A DNA stretch of 64,000 nt, taken from the NCBI RefSeq assembly GCF_000716335.1, contig NZ_KL591006.1, positions 151,330-215,329 of the forward strand, read 5' to 3'. The notes under the pieces are model-generated. The model was not told the DNA's origin. It did not search any database and saw only the letters and a list, made by a program, of their open reading frames with translations. The translations under genes were made by a program, and so were the position numbers. Shown piece after piece: positions 44,606 through 53,749 of the stretch (position 1 is the stretch's first letter; every line of letters starts with the position of its first letter). The DNA comes from Streptomyces sp. NRRL S-118. GTDB lineage: Bacteria; Actinomycetota; Actinomycetes; Streptomycetales; Streptomycetaceae.

Positions 44606-44830
44606 CGGGGCGCGTCCCCGTCATGCGCCCGCTGCCGGGATTTCCCTCCCCGGAGTGAGCAAGTCCCCACTCCCGGGGGACGGTCCGCATCCCCGCGGCG
44701 CGCCACGGGCAGCCACAAGGCGTCCGGCCCGCCACCTCGGGCACCGCACGGAAAGAGGTGACCGGGCCCGTCCCGCCGCACGCGGCGCGGGCCCGTCCGC
44801 CGTCCCCGCGCCGCGTGGAAGGACCCACCC

Positions 44831-44992
44831 ATGAGCCGTCGCCTCGCCCTCGTCCTGACCGCCGTCACGATCTTCTTCACCACCCTCGCCACGCCCGCCG
44901 CCGCGATCGGGCTGCCTCCGATCAGCGGCCCGCTGAGCGACCTCCAGATCGAGGGCCCCTTGATCCAGACCATCACGCTGCCCCCGCTGTGA
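44831..44992 (+). CDS. small secreted peptide (53 residues)
   Basis: ATG 44831 follows GGAAGG by eight bases and ends at TGA 44990-44992. The signal peptide (SRRLALVLTAVTIFFTTLATPAAA) should be cleaved near residue 25, leaving about 28 residues, IGLPPISGPLSDLQIEGPL and a short LPPL end, with no Cys. The mature part is apolar and Pro-rich. It lies 127 bp before the XPB helicase gene on the same strand. No known family; a surface or signalling peptide is possible. Confidence 0.6.
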   Translation: MSRRLALVLTAVTIFFTTLATPAAAIGLPPISGPLSDLQIEGPLIQTITLPPL

Positions 44993-45119
44993 CCATCGCC
45001 ACCCGCCCCCGCGGACCCCGGGGTCCCCCATGGCTCCGCCACTCGCCCCGCCGATGCGTAACACTGGATGTTTGGCCGAGTCCCGAGGCCACACCAGGAA
45101 CGCCAGGAAAGGGTGAGGC

Positions 45120-46787
45120 GTGAACGGACCACTGATCGTCCAGAGCGACAAGACACTCCTGCTCGAAGTCGACCACGAGCAGGCCGACGCGTGCCGTCGC
45201 GCCATCGCTCCGTTCGCGGAGCTGGAGCGGGCTCCCGAGCACATCCACACCTACCGCGTCACCCCGCTCGGCCTGTGGAACGCCCGGGCCGCCGGGCACG
45301 ACGCCGAGCAGGTCGTGGACGCGCTCGTCGAGTTCTCGCGCTACCCGGTGCCGCACGCGCTGCTCGTCGACGTCGCCGAGACGATGGCCCGCTACGGGCG
45401 GCTCACGCTCTCCAAGCACCCCACGCACGGCCTGGTGCTCACCACCACCGACCGGCCCGTCCTGGAGGAGATCCTCCGCTCCAAGAAGGTGCAGCCGCTG
45501 GTCGGGCAGCGCATCGACCCCGACACGGTCGCCGTGCACCCCTCCGAGCGCGGGCAGATCAAGCAGACTCTGCTGAAGCTGGGCTGGCCGGCCGAGGACC
45601 ACGCCGGTTACGTGGACGGCGAGGCGCACCGCATCGACCTGGACGAGAACGGCTGGGCGCTGCGCCCGTACCAGAAGCAGGCCGTCGAGGGCTTCTGGCA
45701 CGGCGGTTCCGGCGTGGTCGTGCTGCCCTGCGGCGCCGGCAAGACGCTCGTCGGGGCGGGGGCCATGGCGCAGGCCAAGGCCACCACGCTCATCCTCGTC
45801 ACCAACACCGTCTCGGCCCGCCAGTGGAAGCACGAGCTGGTGAAGCGGACCTCGCTCACCGAGGACGAGATCGGCGAGTACAGCGGTACGAAGAAGGAGA
45901 TCCGCCCGGTCACCATCGCCACCTACCAGGTGCTGACGACCAAGCGGAAGGGCGTCTACCCGCACCTGGAGCTCTTCGACTCCCGCGACTGGGGCCTGAT
46001 CGTCTACGACGAGGTCCACCTGCTGCCGGCGCCGGTGTTCAAGTTCACCGCCGACCTCCAGGCCCGGCGGCGCCTCGGGCTGACCGCGACGCTGGTGCGC
46101 GAGGACGGCCGCGAGTCGGACGTGTTCTCGCTGATCGGGCCGAAGCGGTTCGACGCGCCGTGGAAGGAGATCGAGGCGCAGGGCTACATCGCGCCCGCCG
46201 ACTGCGTCGAGGTCCGCGTGAACCTGACCGACTCGGAGCGGCTCGCGTACGCGACGGCCGAGACGGAGGAGAAGTACCGCTTCTGCGCGACGACCGCGAC
46301 GAAGCGGAAGGTGACGGAGGCGCTGGTCGAGAAGCACCGGGGCCAGCAGACGCTGGTGATCGGCCAGTACATCGACCAGCTCGACGAGCTGGGCGAGCAC
46401 CTGGACGCCCCGGTCATCAAGGGTGAGACGTCGAACGCGCAGCGCGAGAAGCTCTTCGACGCGTTCCGCAACGGCGAACTCGGTGTGCTGGTGGTGTCGA
46501 AGGTCGCGAACTTCTCGATCGACCTGCCGGAGGCGACGGTCGCCATCCAGGTGTCGGGCACGTTCGGTTCGCGCCAGGAGGAGGCACAGCGGCTGGGCCG
46601 GGTGCTGCGGCCCAAGGCGGACGGGCACAAGGCGATGTTCTACTCGGTGGTCGCGCGGGACACCATCGACCAGGACTTCGCGGCGCACCGGCAGCGGTTC
46701 CTGGCCGAGCAGGGGTACGCGTACCGGATCATGGACGCGGACCAGCTGCTGGCCGCCGATCCGGACGTGGGTCTCAGCGGCGCCTGA
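45120..46787 (+). CDS. DNA repair helicase XPB
   Basis: This encodes 555 residues from GTG 45120. A damage-recognition-like N-terminal domain (residues 1-180) is followed by helicase motifs: LRPYQKQAVEGFW, Walker A PCGAGK208TL, VYDEVHLLPAP (DEVH box), GLTATLVREDGRE, VIGQYIDQ, VSKVANFSIDLPEA, and GSRQEEAQRLGRVLRPK (motif VI). Bacterial XPB is a 3'-5' SF2 helicase able to open DNA at lesions. Monocistronic or behind the small secreted peptide gene. Confidence 0.93.
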   Translation: MNGPLIVQSDKTLLLEVDHEQADACRRAIAPFAELERAPEHIHTYRVTPLGLWNARAAGHDAEQVVDALVEFSRYPVPHALLVDVAETMARYGRLTLSKHPTHGLVLTTTDRPVLEEILRSKKVQPLVGQRIDPDTVAVHPSERGQIKQTLLKLGWPAEDHAGYVDGEAHRIDLDENGWALRPYQKQAVEGFWHGGSGVVVLPCGAGKTLVGAGAMAQAKATTLILVTNTVSARQWKHELVKRTSLTEDEIGEYSGTKKEIRPVTIATYQVLTTKRKGVYPHLELFDSRDWGLIVYDEVHLLPAPVFKFTADLQARRRLGLTATLVREDGRESDVFSLIGPKRFDAPWKEIEAQGYIAPADCVEVRVNLTDSERLAYATAETEEKYRFCATTATKRKVTEALVEKHRGQQTLVIGQYIDQLDELGEHLDAPVIKGETSNAQREKLFDAFRNGELGVLVVSKVANFSIDLPEATVAIQVSGTFGSRQEEAQRLGRVLRPKADGHKAMFYSVVARDTIDQDFAAHRQRFLAEQGYAYRIMDADQLLAADPDVGLSGA

Positions 46788-46950
46788 CGCCCGCTTCCGG
46801 GCCGTACTCGCCGAGGACGACGACCCCGAACGCCGCTTCGGCGAACACCTTGATCGCACGCAGGGTGTTGCCGAGGCGGTGGGAGGGGTGCTGGTCGGGG
46901 CCCAGGGCCGTGGCGCCCGAGCTGTCGGGGGTGAAGGCGGCTGTGGTCAT
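46774..46950 (-). CDS. 58-residue conserved-looking hypothetical protein
   Basis: It starts at ATG 46950 with GGAG close upstream. The chain has a polar N-terminus and the segment LGNTLRAIKVFAEAAFGVVVLGEYG, an amphipathic helix followed by a hydrophobic strand. It overlaps the end of the XPB gene by 14 bp from the opposite strand. Function unknown. Confidence 0.5.
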   Translation of the reverse strand: MTTAAFTPDSSGATALGPDQHPSHRLGNTLRAIKVFAEAAFGVVVLGEYGPEAGVRRR

Positions 46951-47198
46951 GTCTCCATGATGGTTCGCGTCCGGGAGCGGTACATCGGTCCTCGGACGGA
47001 ACCGGGCCGCCGTCCGCGTACGACTCCGGGCATACGGCGGGCGGGGCATCCCCTACGGGTCGTAATCCGGTGGCCCGTAGGTGGGGCGGGTGGCTAGACT
47101 CCCCCGCCTTGCCCGCCTCCCGTCCGTGGAGCGCCGCCGCCCGGTCGGAAACCGGACGGCCCCGCCACCCCGCCCGTACGACCGACGGAGGCTCCGCC

Positions 47199-49226
47199 GT
47201 GCCCGCGCCCGCCCCAGACCCCCTGGCTCACGAAAGGGCCCACCTCGCCGCCTCGCGCGCCGCCCTGCGCGCGATGAGGGAGGACGTCGAGGCGCTCGAC
47301 ATCCGCGACGTCACCGCGAACTGGGTCAACGCCGCCGTCCTGGAGGGGCAGATCGAGCAGCGCATCAAGGCGCTGGCCGACCTGTCCCACACCCCGCTGT
47401 TCTTCGGGCGGCTGGACTACCTGCACACCACGCAGGAGGGACAGCGCTTCTACATCGGGCGGCGGCACGTCCACGACGGGGACGGCGACCCGATGGTGAT
47501 CGACTGGCGTGCGCCGGTGTCGCAGCCGTTCTACCGGGCGTCGAAGAAGGACCCGCAGGACGTGGCGCTGCGGCGCCGCTTCGGTTACACCGGCGGCGAG
47601 CTCACGGCGTACGAGGACGAGCACCTGTCCGACCCCGGTGAGGCGGAGCGGACGTCGAGGCTGCTCCAGGCGGAGATCGAGCGGCCGCGCGTCGGCCCGA
47701 TGCGGGACATCGTCGCGACGATCCAGCCGGAGCAGGACGCGATCGTACGGTCGGGGCTGGCCGGCACCGTGTGCGTCCAGGGCGGCCCGGGGACGGGCAA
47801 GACGGCGGTGGGCCTGCACCGGGTGGCGTACCTGCTGTACGCGCACCGGGAGCGGCTGGCGCGCACCGGAACACTCGTCATCGGGCCGAACCGCTCCTTC
47901 CTCCACTACATCGAGCAGGTGCTGCCGGCGCTGGGCGAGCTGGAGGTCCGGCAGGCGACGGTGGACGACCTGGTGGCGCACGTCGAGGTGCGCGGCGTGG
48001 ACGACGCCGCGGCGGCCCTGGTGAAGGGCGACGCCCGGATGGCCGAGGTGCTGCGGCGGGCGCTGTACGCCCACGTCACGCTGCCCACGGAGCCGCTGAT
48101 GGTGGTGCGCGGCTCGCGGCGGTGGCGGGTGCCCGCTCACGAACTCGAGGAGATGGTGCGGGAGTTGCTGGACCGGGACATCCGGTACGGCGCGGCGCGC
48201 GAGGCCCTGCCGCAGCGGATCGCGCACGCGGTGCTGGTCCGCATGGAGCAGGCGGGCGAGGCGCCCGACGACCGCGTGCAGAACGCGGTGGCGCGCAACG
48301 CGGCGGTGAAGGCGGTGGTCAAGGAGGTGTGGCCGCCGGTCGACCCGGCGAAGCTGGTGCACCGGCTGCTGTCCGACGCGGACTTCCTCGTGGCGCACGC
48401 CGGGGGCCTGCTCTCCGCGGAGGAGCAGAAGGCCGTGCTGTGGCCGAAGCCGCCGCGCTCCGTGAAGTCGGCGAAGTGGTCGGCGGCGGACGCGGTGCTG
48501 ATCGACGAGGCGTCGGACCTGGTGGAGCGCACGCACTCGCTGGGCCACGTGGTGCTGGACGAGGCGCAGGACCTGTCGCCGATGCAGTACCGGGCGGTGG
48601 GGCGCCGCTGCACGACCGGCTCGGCGACGGTCCTGGGCGACCTGGCGCAGGGCACGACGCCGTGGGCGACGGCGGGCTGGGCGGAGGCGCTGCGGCACCT
48701 GGGCAAGCCGGACGCGCTGGTGGAGGAGCTGACGGCGGGCTTCCGCGTGCCGCGCGAGGTGATCGCGTACGCCTCGCGGCTGCTGCCGCACATCGCGCCG
48801 GGCCTGGCGGAGGTGCGATCGGTGCGTGAGGCGCCGGGTTCGCTGGAGATCGTGCCGTGCCCGGTGGACGGTCTGACCGCTTCCGTGGTGTCGGCGTGCC
48901 GCGCGTCCCTGCGGCGGGAGGGCTCGATCGGCCTGATCGTGGCGGACGCGCGCGTCGAAGTGCTGGCACGGGCGCTGGCCTCGGCGGGTCTGCCGTACCT
49001 CGCCCCGGGCGAGGAGACGACGTCCGAGTCCCGCCTGACCCTGGTCCCGGCCTCGCTGGCGAAGGGCCTGGAGTACGACTACGTGGTCCTCGACGAGCCG
49101 TCGGCGATCGTCGACGGCGAGCCCGACGAGCGCACCGGCCTGCGCCGCCTCTACGTCTGCCTGACCCGAGCGGTCTCGGGCCTCACCCTCCTCCACGCGG
49201 CGCCGCTGCCCGCCCCGCTGGCCTGA
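47199..49226 (+). CDS. HelD-family RNA polymerase recycling ATPase (UvrD-like)
   Basis: This encodes 675 residues from GTG 47199, fixed by GGAGG seven bases upstream. The N-terminal antiparallel helices (HERAHLAASRAALRAMREDVE) insert into RNA polymerase in this family. Next come FGRLDYLH...FYIGRRHV, VIDWRAPVSQPFYRAS, Walker A GGPGTGK201TAV, DEAQDLSPMQYRAVGRR (Walker B) and LVPASLAKGLEYDYVVLDEP near the end. HelD/HelR dislodges stalled RNA polymerase and in Streptomyces can protect from rifamycins. I did not find the 19-bp rifamycin-associated element upstream. Confidence 0.9.
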   Translation: MPAPAPDPLAHERAHLAASRAALRAMREDVEALDIRDVTANWVNAAVLEGQIEQRIKALADLSHTPLFFGRLDYLHTTQEGQRFYIGRRHVHDGDGDPMVIDWRAPVSQPFYRASKKDPQDVALRRRFGYTGGELTAYEDEHLSDPGEAERTSRLLQAEIERPRVGPMRDIVATIQPEQDAIVRSGLAGTVCVQGGPGTGKTAVGLHRVAYLLYAHRERLARTGTLVIGPNRSFLHYIEQVLPALGELEVRQATVDDLVAHVEVRGVDDAAAALVKGDARMAEVLRRALYAHVTLPTEPLMVVRGSRRWRVPAHELEEMVRELLDRDIRYGAAREALPQRIAHAVLVRMEQAGEAPDDRVQNAVARNAAVKAVVKEVWPPVDPAKLVHRLLSDADFLVAHAGGLLSAEEQKAVLWPKPPRSVKSAKWSAADAVLIDEASDLVERTHSLGHVVLDEAQDLSPMQYRAVGRRCTTGSATVLGDLAQGTTPWATAGWAEALRHLGKPDALVEELTAGFRVPREVIAYASRLLPHIAPGLAEVRSVREAPGSLEIVPCPVDGLTASVVSACRASLRREGSIGLIVADARVEVLARALASAGLPYLAPGEETTSESRLTLVPASLAKGLEYDYVVLDEPSAIVDGEPDERTGLRRLYVCLTRAVSGLTLLHAAPLPAPLA

Positions 49227-49398
49227 CGCTCCGGGGGCGCCGCCTCCGGCGGCCCGGGGCGGGGCGCCCGGGAGGGCCCACGGCCACCGGCCGGGCCAGC
49301 GGCCGCGGTCACGGCGCATCCGGCCACCGGCCGGGCCGGCGACTGCCTACGCCCGGCAGGACACCGGCCACCACCTCACCCCACGGCCTCCGGCCGGG

Positions 49399-50103
49399 TC
49401 AGCGGCCGCCCTCGTCCAGGGCCGTGCGCCACGCGCGGACCGCCGTCGGCGAGACCGGCGCCGACCAGCCCGCCGGGCGTGCCGCGCCGCCGATGTGGAA
49501 GCCCGCCACACCGCCCTCCAGCAGCGCGGGCACGTGGTCGAGCCGGAGCCCGCCGCCCACCAGCAGCCGCGGGGCGTAACCGGGTTCGCCGCGCCGCCCC
49601 GCCGCGGCCTCGGCGAGCAGCGTCGCGAGCCCCTCGTCGACGCCCGCCGGCGAGCCGGCCGTCAGGTAGGTGTCGAGGCCCGGCAGGTCCGCGAGCTGCT
49701 TGCGCGCCGCGTCCCGGTCCGCGGCGCGGTCGAGCGCACGGTGGAACGTCCAGCGGCAGCCGTCGAGTTCGGCGACCAGCCGCTCGACCGCGACGAGGTC
49801 CACGTGGCCGGCCTCGTCCAGGAACCCCAGGACGAACTCGTCCGCGCCCTCCGCGCGCATCTCCCGCGCCACCCGTACGAGCGCGTCGATGTCACCCGCG
49901 GCGAACCCGTCGGCCAGCCGGAGCATCACGCGCAGCGGGATGTCCACGGCGGCGCGGATCCGCCCGTAGGTCTCGCGGGACGGGGTGAGCCCGTCGGCCG
50001 CCATGTCGGTGACCAGTTCGAGGCGGTCCGCTCCTCCGGCCTGTGCGGCGATCGCGTCCTCCGCGTCGAGGGCGATCACCTCCAGGACTGCACGGTTGCT
50101 CAC
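49399..50103 (-). CDS. cutC: copper homeostasis protein CutC
   Basis: This encodes 234 residues from ATG 50103. CutC TIM-barrel markers are LEVIALDAEDAIAAQAGGADRLELV, RVMLR, FVLGFLDEAGHVD, WTFHRALDRA and LLVGGGLRLDHVPALL. The family was named for copper sensitivity, but a role in copper is doubtful. Here a DasR-like site sits 19 nt upstream, hinting at control by amino sugars. Confidence 0.9.
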   Translation of the reverse strand: MSNRAVLEVIALDAEDAIAAQAGGADRLELVTDMAADGLTPSRETYGRIRAAVDIPLRVMLRLADGFAAGDIDALVRVAREMRAEGADEFVLGFLDEAGHVDLVAVERLVAELDGCRWTFHRALDRAADRDAARKQLADLPGLDTYLTAGSPAGVDEGLATLLAEAAAGRRGEPGYAPRLLVGGGLRLDHVPALLEGGVAGFHIGGAARPAGWSAPVSPTAVRAWRTALDEGGR

Positions 50104-50121
50104 TGGGGCTCCATTCGCTAC

Positions 50122-50133
50122 AGGTCTAGTCCA
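50122..50133 (-). promoter_or_regulatory. DasR-like (dre) operator before cutC
   Basis: AGGTCTAGTCCA differs in two of twelve positions from the symmetric dre core TGGTCTAGACCA. It lies 19 nt upstream of the cutC start. DasR represses amino-sugar genes until glucosamine-6-phosphate is present. Confidence 0.55.
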
Positions 50134-50272
50134 ATGAACAGCCTAATGCGCGGCCCCCGCGAACGCAGCGGCCGCTCGCCGGCACCCGCGGAACGCCCGC
50201 CCCGTCCGTCGCCTCCAGGGGCCTGTCCTCCGGATCCTGCCGGGCTCGCGCGGCCTGATCCTGAAGACAGGC

Positions 50273-50950
50273 CTAGCCGAACAGCACCAGCTCCGCCTCC
50301 TTCACGCCCGCCAGGTCGTAGCGCGTGCCGGTCAGGGGGCGGGCCGCGTACAGGCGGACCAGCGTCGAGGCGGGCCCCAGGTACCGGGCGGGCGGGTGCT
50401 CGCCCGTCGCCGCGCCCAGCAGCAGCGGGTCGTCCCGGTCGTCGAGGTCCGCGTGGAGCGGCAGCGTGCCGCGGGACCGGGTCACCGAGGCGAGCAGCTC
50501 CAGCGCGGGGGCGAGGGCCGGTCCCGCGTACGCTCCCGGCTCGCCGAGGGCCTCCCGTACGTCGCCCGCGTGCACCCACTCCCCGAGCGCGAGGCCGTCG
50601 TGCCGCCCGTCCGGGGCCGCGGCGACGACCGGGCCGGCCTCGGTCAGGCCGCGCTCCAGTTCGTCGACGACCGCCGCGTTCGTCCACTCGGCGCGCTCGG
50701 CGATGTCCCGGTCGTTGGCCTCGGCACTGAAGACGCCGTCCTCGAAACGGTCCTCCACCAGCCGCGTCAGCGCGGCCGAGCAGTGCGCCAGGACGTGCCG
50801 CACGGTCCAGCCGGGGCAGCACGTCCGCATCGCGAACGCCTCGTCAGGCAGTGTGCGGAGCAGGGGGACCAGGGCGTCGCGCTCGGTGCGCAGCAGCCGC
50901 CCGGGCAGTTCGGGGTCTCGTCCGTCCGTCGCGTCACGTACATCCGTCAT
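50273..50950 (-). CDS. mycothiol-dependent maleylpyruvate isomerase-family enzyme
   Basis: This encodes 225 residues from ATG 50950, with GGGGGA upstream. The N-terminal DinB-like helical bundle holds CCPGWTVRHVLAHCSAALTRLVEDR with the metal-binding His. The later EWVHAGDVREALG segment supplies the second His pair. The C-terminal part (LGPASTLVRLYAARPLTGTRYDL) is the SCP2-like MDMPI domain. These enzymes use mycothiol for isomerisation or conjugation; the substrate is unknown. Confidence 0.85.
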   Translation of the reverse strand: MTDVRDATDGRDPELPGRLLRTERDALVPLLRTLPDEAFAMRTCCPGWTVRHVLAHCSAALTRLVEDRFEDGVFSAEANDRDIAERAEWTNAAVVDELERGLTEAGPVVAAAPDGRHDGLALGEWVHAGDVREALGEPGAYAGPALAPALELLASVTRSRGTLPLHADLDDRDDPLLLGAATGEHPPARYLGPASTLVRLYAARPLTGTRYDLAGVKEAELVLFG

Positions 50951-51060
50951 GGTCCCCCAGCAAAGCGGCCACCGCCGCCCCTGGCAACGCTCCGGCCGCG
51001 GCGCGGCGGCGCGAGGAGCCTCCCGCCGGCCCCGGGGACCCGCGGCGGCACAATGAGGCC

Positions 51061-51708
51061 ATGGCCGCACTCCCGGAGCACCCCGCCCACGACGACCTGC
51101 GCCGCCGCTGGGCAGCCATCGCGCCCGCGCCCCGCACCGAGCGGTACGCGGACGACCTGCTCGCCCGCTGGGCCGAACCGCAGCGCCGCTACCACACCAC
51201 CGATCATCTGGTCGCCGTCCTCGACCGCGTCGACGAACTCGCGCGGTACGCCGAGGATCCCGACCTGGTACGCCTGGCCGCGTGGTTCCACGACGCGGTC
51301 TACCTCCCGGAGCGCTCCACCAACGAGGACCGCAGCGCCCGCCTCGCGGAGCGCGCACTGCCCGAGCTCGGCTTCGACGAGGCCCGTACGGCGGAGGTCG
51401 CCCGGCTCGTCCGGCTGACCGTCACCCACGACCCGGCGGACGGCGACCGCAACGGCGAGGTCCTGTGCGACGCGGACCTCGCGATCCTGGCGGCCGCGCC
51501 GGAGCGGTACGCGGCGTACGCGGCGTCGGTACGGGAGGAGTACGCCTTCGTCCCCGACGACGCGTTCCGCGAGGGCCGCGCCGCGGTGCTGCGCCATCTG
51601 CTCGGTCTGCCGTGCCTGTTCCGCACACCGCACGGGCGCCGGGAGTGGGAGGAGCGGGCCCGGCAGAACCTCACGACGGAGCTGAAACTGCTGGAGACGG
51701 GAATGTAA
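51061..51708 (+). CDS. HD-domain phosphohydrolase-like protein
   Basis: This encodes 215 residues from ATG 51061. The HD elements are RRYHTTDHLVAVLDRV (first His), AAWFHDAVY (the HD pair), and CDADLAILAAAPERYAAYA (last Asp). The family hydrolyses phosphate esters of nucleotides or unknown small molecules. It is 27 bp upstream of the MFS gene on the same strand, so the two may be co-transcribed. Confidence 0.85.
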   Translation: MAALPEHPAHDDLRRRWAAIAPAPRTERYADDLLARWAEPQRRYHTTDHLVAVLDRVDELARYAEDPDLVRLAAWFHDAVYLPERSTNEDRSARLAERALPELGFDEARTAEVARLVRLTVTHDPADGDRNGEVLCDADLAILAAAPERYAAYAASVREEYAFVPDDAFREGRAAVLRHLLGLPCLFRTPHGRREWEERARQNLTTELKLLETGM

Positions 51709-51735
51709 GCCGCACGGGGGGCGTTGACCCCTGTC

Positions 51736-52992
51736 ATGCCGCCGCAGACCGAACGCACCCGCATGCCCTTGGCCGTCTACGTACTCGGCCTGTCCGTCTT
51801 CGCGCTCGGCACGAGCGAGTTCATGCTGTCGGGGCTGCTGCCGCCGATCGCCGACGACATGAACGTCTCGATCCCGCGCGCCGGGCTGCTGATCTCGGCG
51901 TTCGCGATCGGCATGGTGGTCGGCGCCCCGCTGCTGGCGGTGGCGACACTGCGGCTGCCCCGCCGGACGACGCTCATCACCCTGATCACGGTGTTCGGCG
52001 CCGGGCAGGTCGCGGGCGCGCTGGCCCCCTCGTACGGCGTGCTCTTCGTGTCCCGCGTGGTCAGCGCGCTCGCCTGCGCCGGGTTCTGGGCCGTGGGCGC
52101 GGCGGTCGCGATCGCCATGGTGCCCTTCGGGGCGCGGGCCCGCGCGATGGCCGTGATGATCGGCGGGCTGTCCATCGCGAACGTCCTCGGCGTCCCGGCG
52201 GGCGCCTTCCTCGGCGAGCGCCTGGGGTGGCGGTCGGCCTTCTGGGCGGTCGGCGCGGCCTCGGCGGTCGCGCTGGCCGGGGTGATGACGCTGATCCCCC
52301 GCATCCCGCTGCCGGAGGAGAAGCCGCGGCTGCGGCGCGAGCTGTCCATCTACCGCGACCGGCACGTCCGGCTGGCCGTCGCCGTCACCGCGCTAGCCGC
52401 CGGCGGCGTCTTCTGCGCCTTCTCCTACCTGGCCCCGCTGCTCACGGACGTCGCCGGCCTCGACGCGGGCTGGGTCCCGACGGTGCTCGCGCTCTTCGGC
52501 CTCGGCGCGCTGATCGGTACGACGATCGGCGGACGGGTCGCGGACGCACACCTGTTCGGGGTCCTGCTGAGCGGCATCGCGGCGTCGACGCTGTTCCTGG
52601 TCGCACTCGCCGTGTCCGCGTCCAGCCCGGCCGCCGTGATCGCACTCTCGTTCCTGCTCGGCGTCTCGGCGTTCTACACGGCTCCGGCACTCAACGCCCG
52701 CATGTTCAACGTCGCCGGTGCGGCCCCGACCCTGGCGGGCGCCACGACGACCGCCGCCTTCAACCTGGGCAACACGGGCGGCCCCTGGCTCGGCGGCACG
52801 GTCATCGACCTGCACCTCGGCTTCCGGTCCCCGGCCTGGGCGGGCGCGGCGATGACCCTCGTGGCTCTGGCGACCGCGGCCCTGGCCCTGCGCCTGCACG
52901 GCCGCGCGCCGGCCTCCCGGGTGGTCGCGGGCGCGAAGGACACCCGGCAGGACCGCCGGGATCGTGACCACGACCGGATCACCCCGGTCTGA
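51736..52992 (+). CDS. MFS efflux transporter, Cmx/CmrA (chloramphenicol) type
   Basis: This encodes 418 residues from ATG 51736 (TTG 51724 possible). MPLAVYVLGLSVFALGTSEFMLSGLLPPIA, then GLLISAFAIGMVVGAPLLA and LGVPAGAFLGERLGWRSAFW match the Cmx/CmlR family of twelve-helix exporters known for chloramphenicol resistance. No chloramphenicol cluster is visible, so the natural substrate may differ. The C-terminal tail is highly charged. Confidence 0.88.
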   Translation: MPPQTERTRMPLAVYVLGLSVFALGTSEFMLSGLLPPIADDMNVSIPRAGLLISAFAIGMVVGAPLLAVATLRLPRRTTLITLITVFGAGQVAGALAPSYGVLFVSRVVSALACAGFWAVGAAVAIAMVPFGARARAMAVMIGGLSIANVLGVPAGAFLGERLGWRSAFWAVGAASAVALAGVMTLIPRIPLPEEKPRLRRELSIYRDRHVRLAVAVTALAAGGVFCAFSYLAPLLTDVAGLDAGWVPTVLALFGLGALIGTTIGGRVADAHLFGVLLSGIAASTLFLVALAVSASSPAAVIALSFLLGVSAFYTAPALNARMFNVAGAAPTLAGATTTAAFNLGNTGGPWLGGTVIDLHLGFRSPAWAGAAMTLVALATAALALRLHGRAPASRVVAGAKDTRQDRRDRDHDRITPV

Positions 52993-53003
52993 CGGCCCCG
53001 CCC

Positions 53004-53276
53004 TCAGCCCGCCGCCCGGCGGCGCTTCGGGCGGCGCAGGCCCGCCGCCCTGAGAAGGCGGACGATCTCCTTGGAGGACACCTCGACCGCCCCGGCCGCC
53101 ACCGCGTCCTCGTACCGGCGCGACGGCAGGTCGTAGTGGTCGCCGTCGAAGGCGCGGGGCGGTGCGCCGAGCCGCTCGGCGAAGGCGTGGAGCTCCTCGA
53201 AGGACACGTCGCTGATCAGGTGCGACCACATCCGGCCGTGGCCGGGCCAGTTCGGCGGGTCGATGTAGAGCGTCAC
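53004..53276 (-). CDS. DUF4031 protein
   Basis: This encodes 90 residues from GTG 53276. TLYIDPPNWPGHGRMWSHLISD and GAPPRAFDGDHYDLPSRRYEDAVAAGA are DUF4031 hallmarks, with conserved Asp and His that might bind metal. Its GTGA start overlaps the stop of the upstream gene, so the two are coupled. Function unknown. Confidence 0.88.
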   Translation of the reverse strand: MTLYIDPPNWPGHGRMWSHLISDVSFEELHAFAERLGAPPRAFDGDHYDLPSRRYEDAVAAGAVEVSSKEIVRLLRAAGLRRPKRRRAAG

Positions 53277-53629
53277 GTGAGGCCGCCCACGGGGGCGACC
53301 ACGACCCCCGCCCTGCCGCACACCCAGTGCGGGTCGGGGCCCAACTCCGGCTCCACGTCCAGCGCGTGCGGGTCGCCCGCGTCGCACACCGGGCACAGCG
53401 GCCAGCGCCCGTACCGCTCCAGCAGCGCGTCCTGGACGTCCTGGGCGACGAGCCCGGCGAGGTACGAGACGCCCTCCGGCCACTGCTCGACCCACCAGCG
53501 GCGGTGCGTCACCGCGTCCTCGACCAGCGAGACGACCTCGGCCTGCGCGACGTCCCGCGCGACCAGGTCGGCGAGGACCAGCGCACGGGCGGCGTGCAGG
53601 GACTGCTCCAGGGGGTCCACGGCGTTCAT
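53273..53629 (-). CDS. hypothetical protein with CxxC pair
   Basis: This encodes 118 residues from ATG 53629. The N-terminal two-thirds are helical (LHAARALVLADLVARDVAQAEVVSLVEDAVTHRRWWVEQWP). The C-terminus has RWPLCPVCDAGDPHAL and WVCGRAG, three Cys that with His could hold zinc. It is coupled to DUF4031 by a GTGA overlap and these two likely act together. Confidence 0.65.
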   Translation of the reverse strand: MNAVDPLEQSLHAARALVLADLVARDVAQAEVVSLVEDAVTHRRWWVEQWPEGVSYLAGLVAQDVQDALLERYGRWPLCPVCDAGDPHALDVEPELGPDPHWVCGRAGVVVAPVGGLT

Positions 53630-53685
53630 GCAGCCATTGTCCCCCCACCGGTCCCGCGGCCCATGGCCCCGGGGAGGACCAGGGG

Positions 53686-53749
53686 TTGACGACCTTCCGG
53701 GCTGAAAATACCTTTCACGGTGTGACCAACGAAGTGAAGGAAAGTTTCA
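53686..53749 (+). promoter_or_regulatory. RpiR autoregulated leaderless promoter with two operators
   Basis: TTGACG (53686-53691), 17 nt, TACCTT (53709-53714) and 7 nt lead directly to GTG 53722, so the message is probably leaderless. TGAAAATACCTTTCA (53703-53717) covers the -10, and TGAAGGAAAGTTTCA (53735-53749) lies inside the first codons. Both fit TGAAA-N5-TTTCA with none or one mismatch, and their centres are 32 bp (three turns) apart. Confidence 0.65.

Noticed and set aside
46951..47198. Rifamycin-associated element upstream of the HelD-type gene
   Set aside because: The 19-bp RAE palindrome was looked for and not seen, so the rifamycin-inducible HelR assignment was not made.
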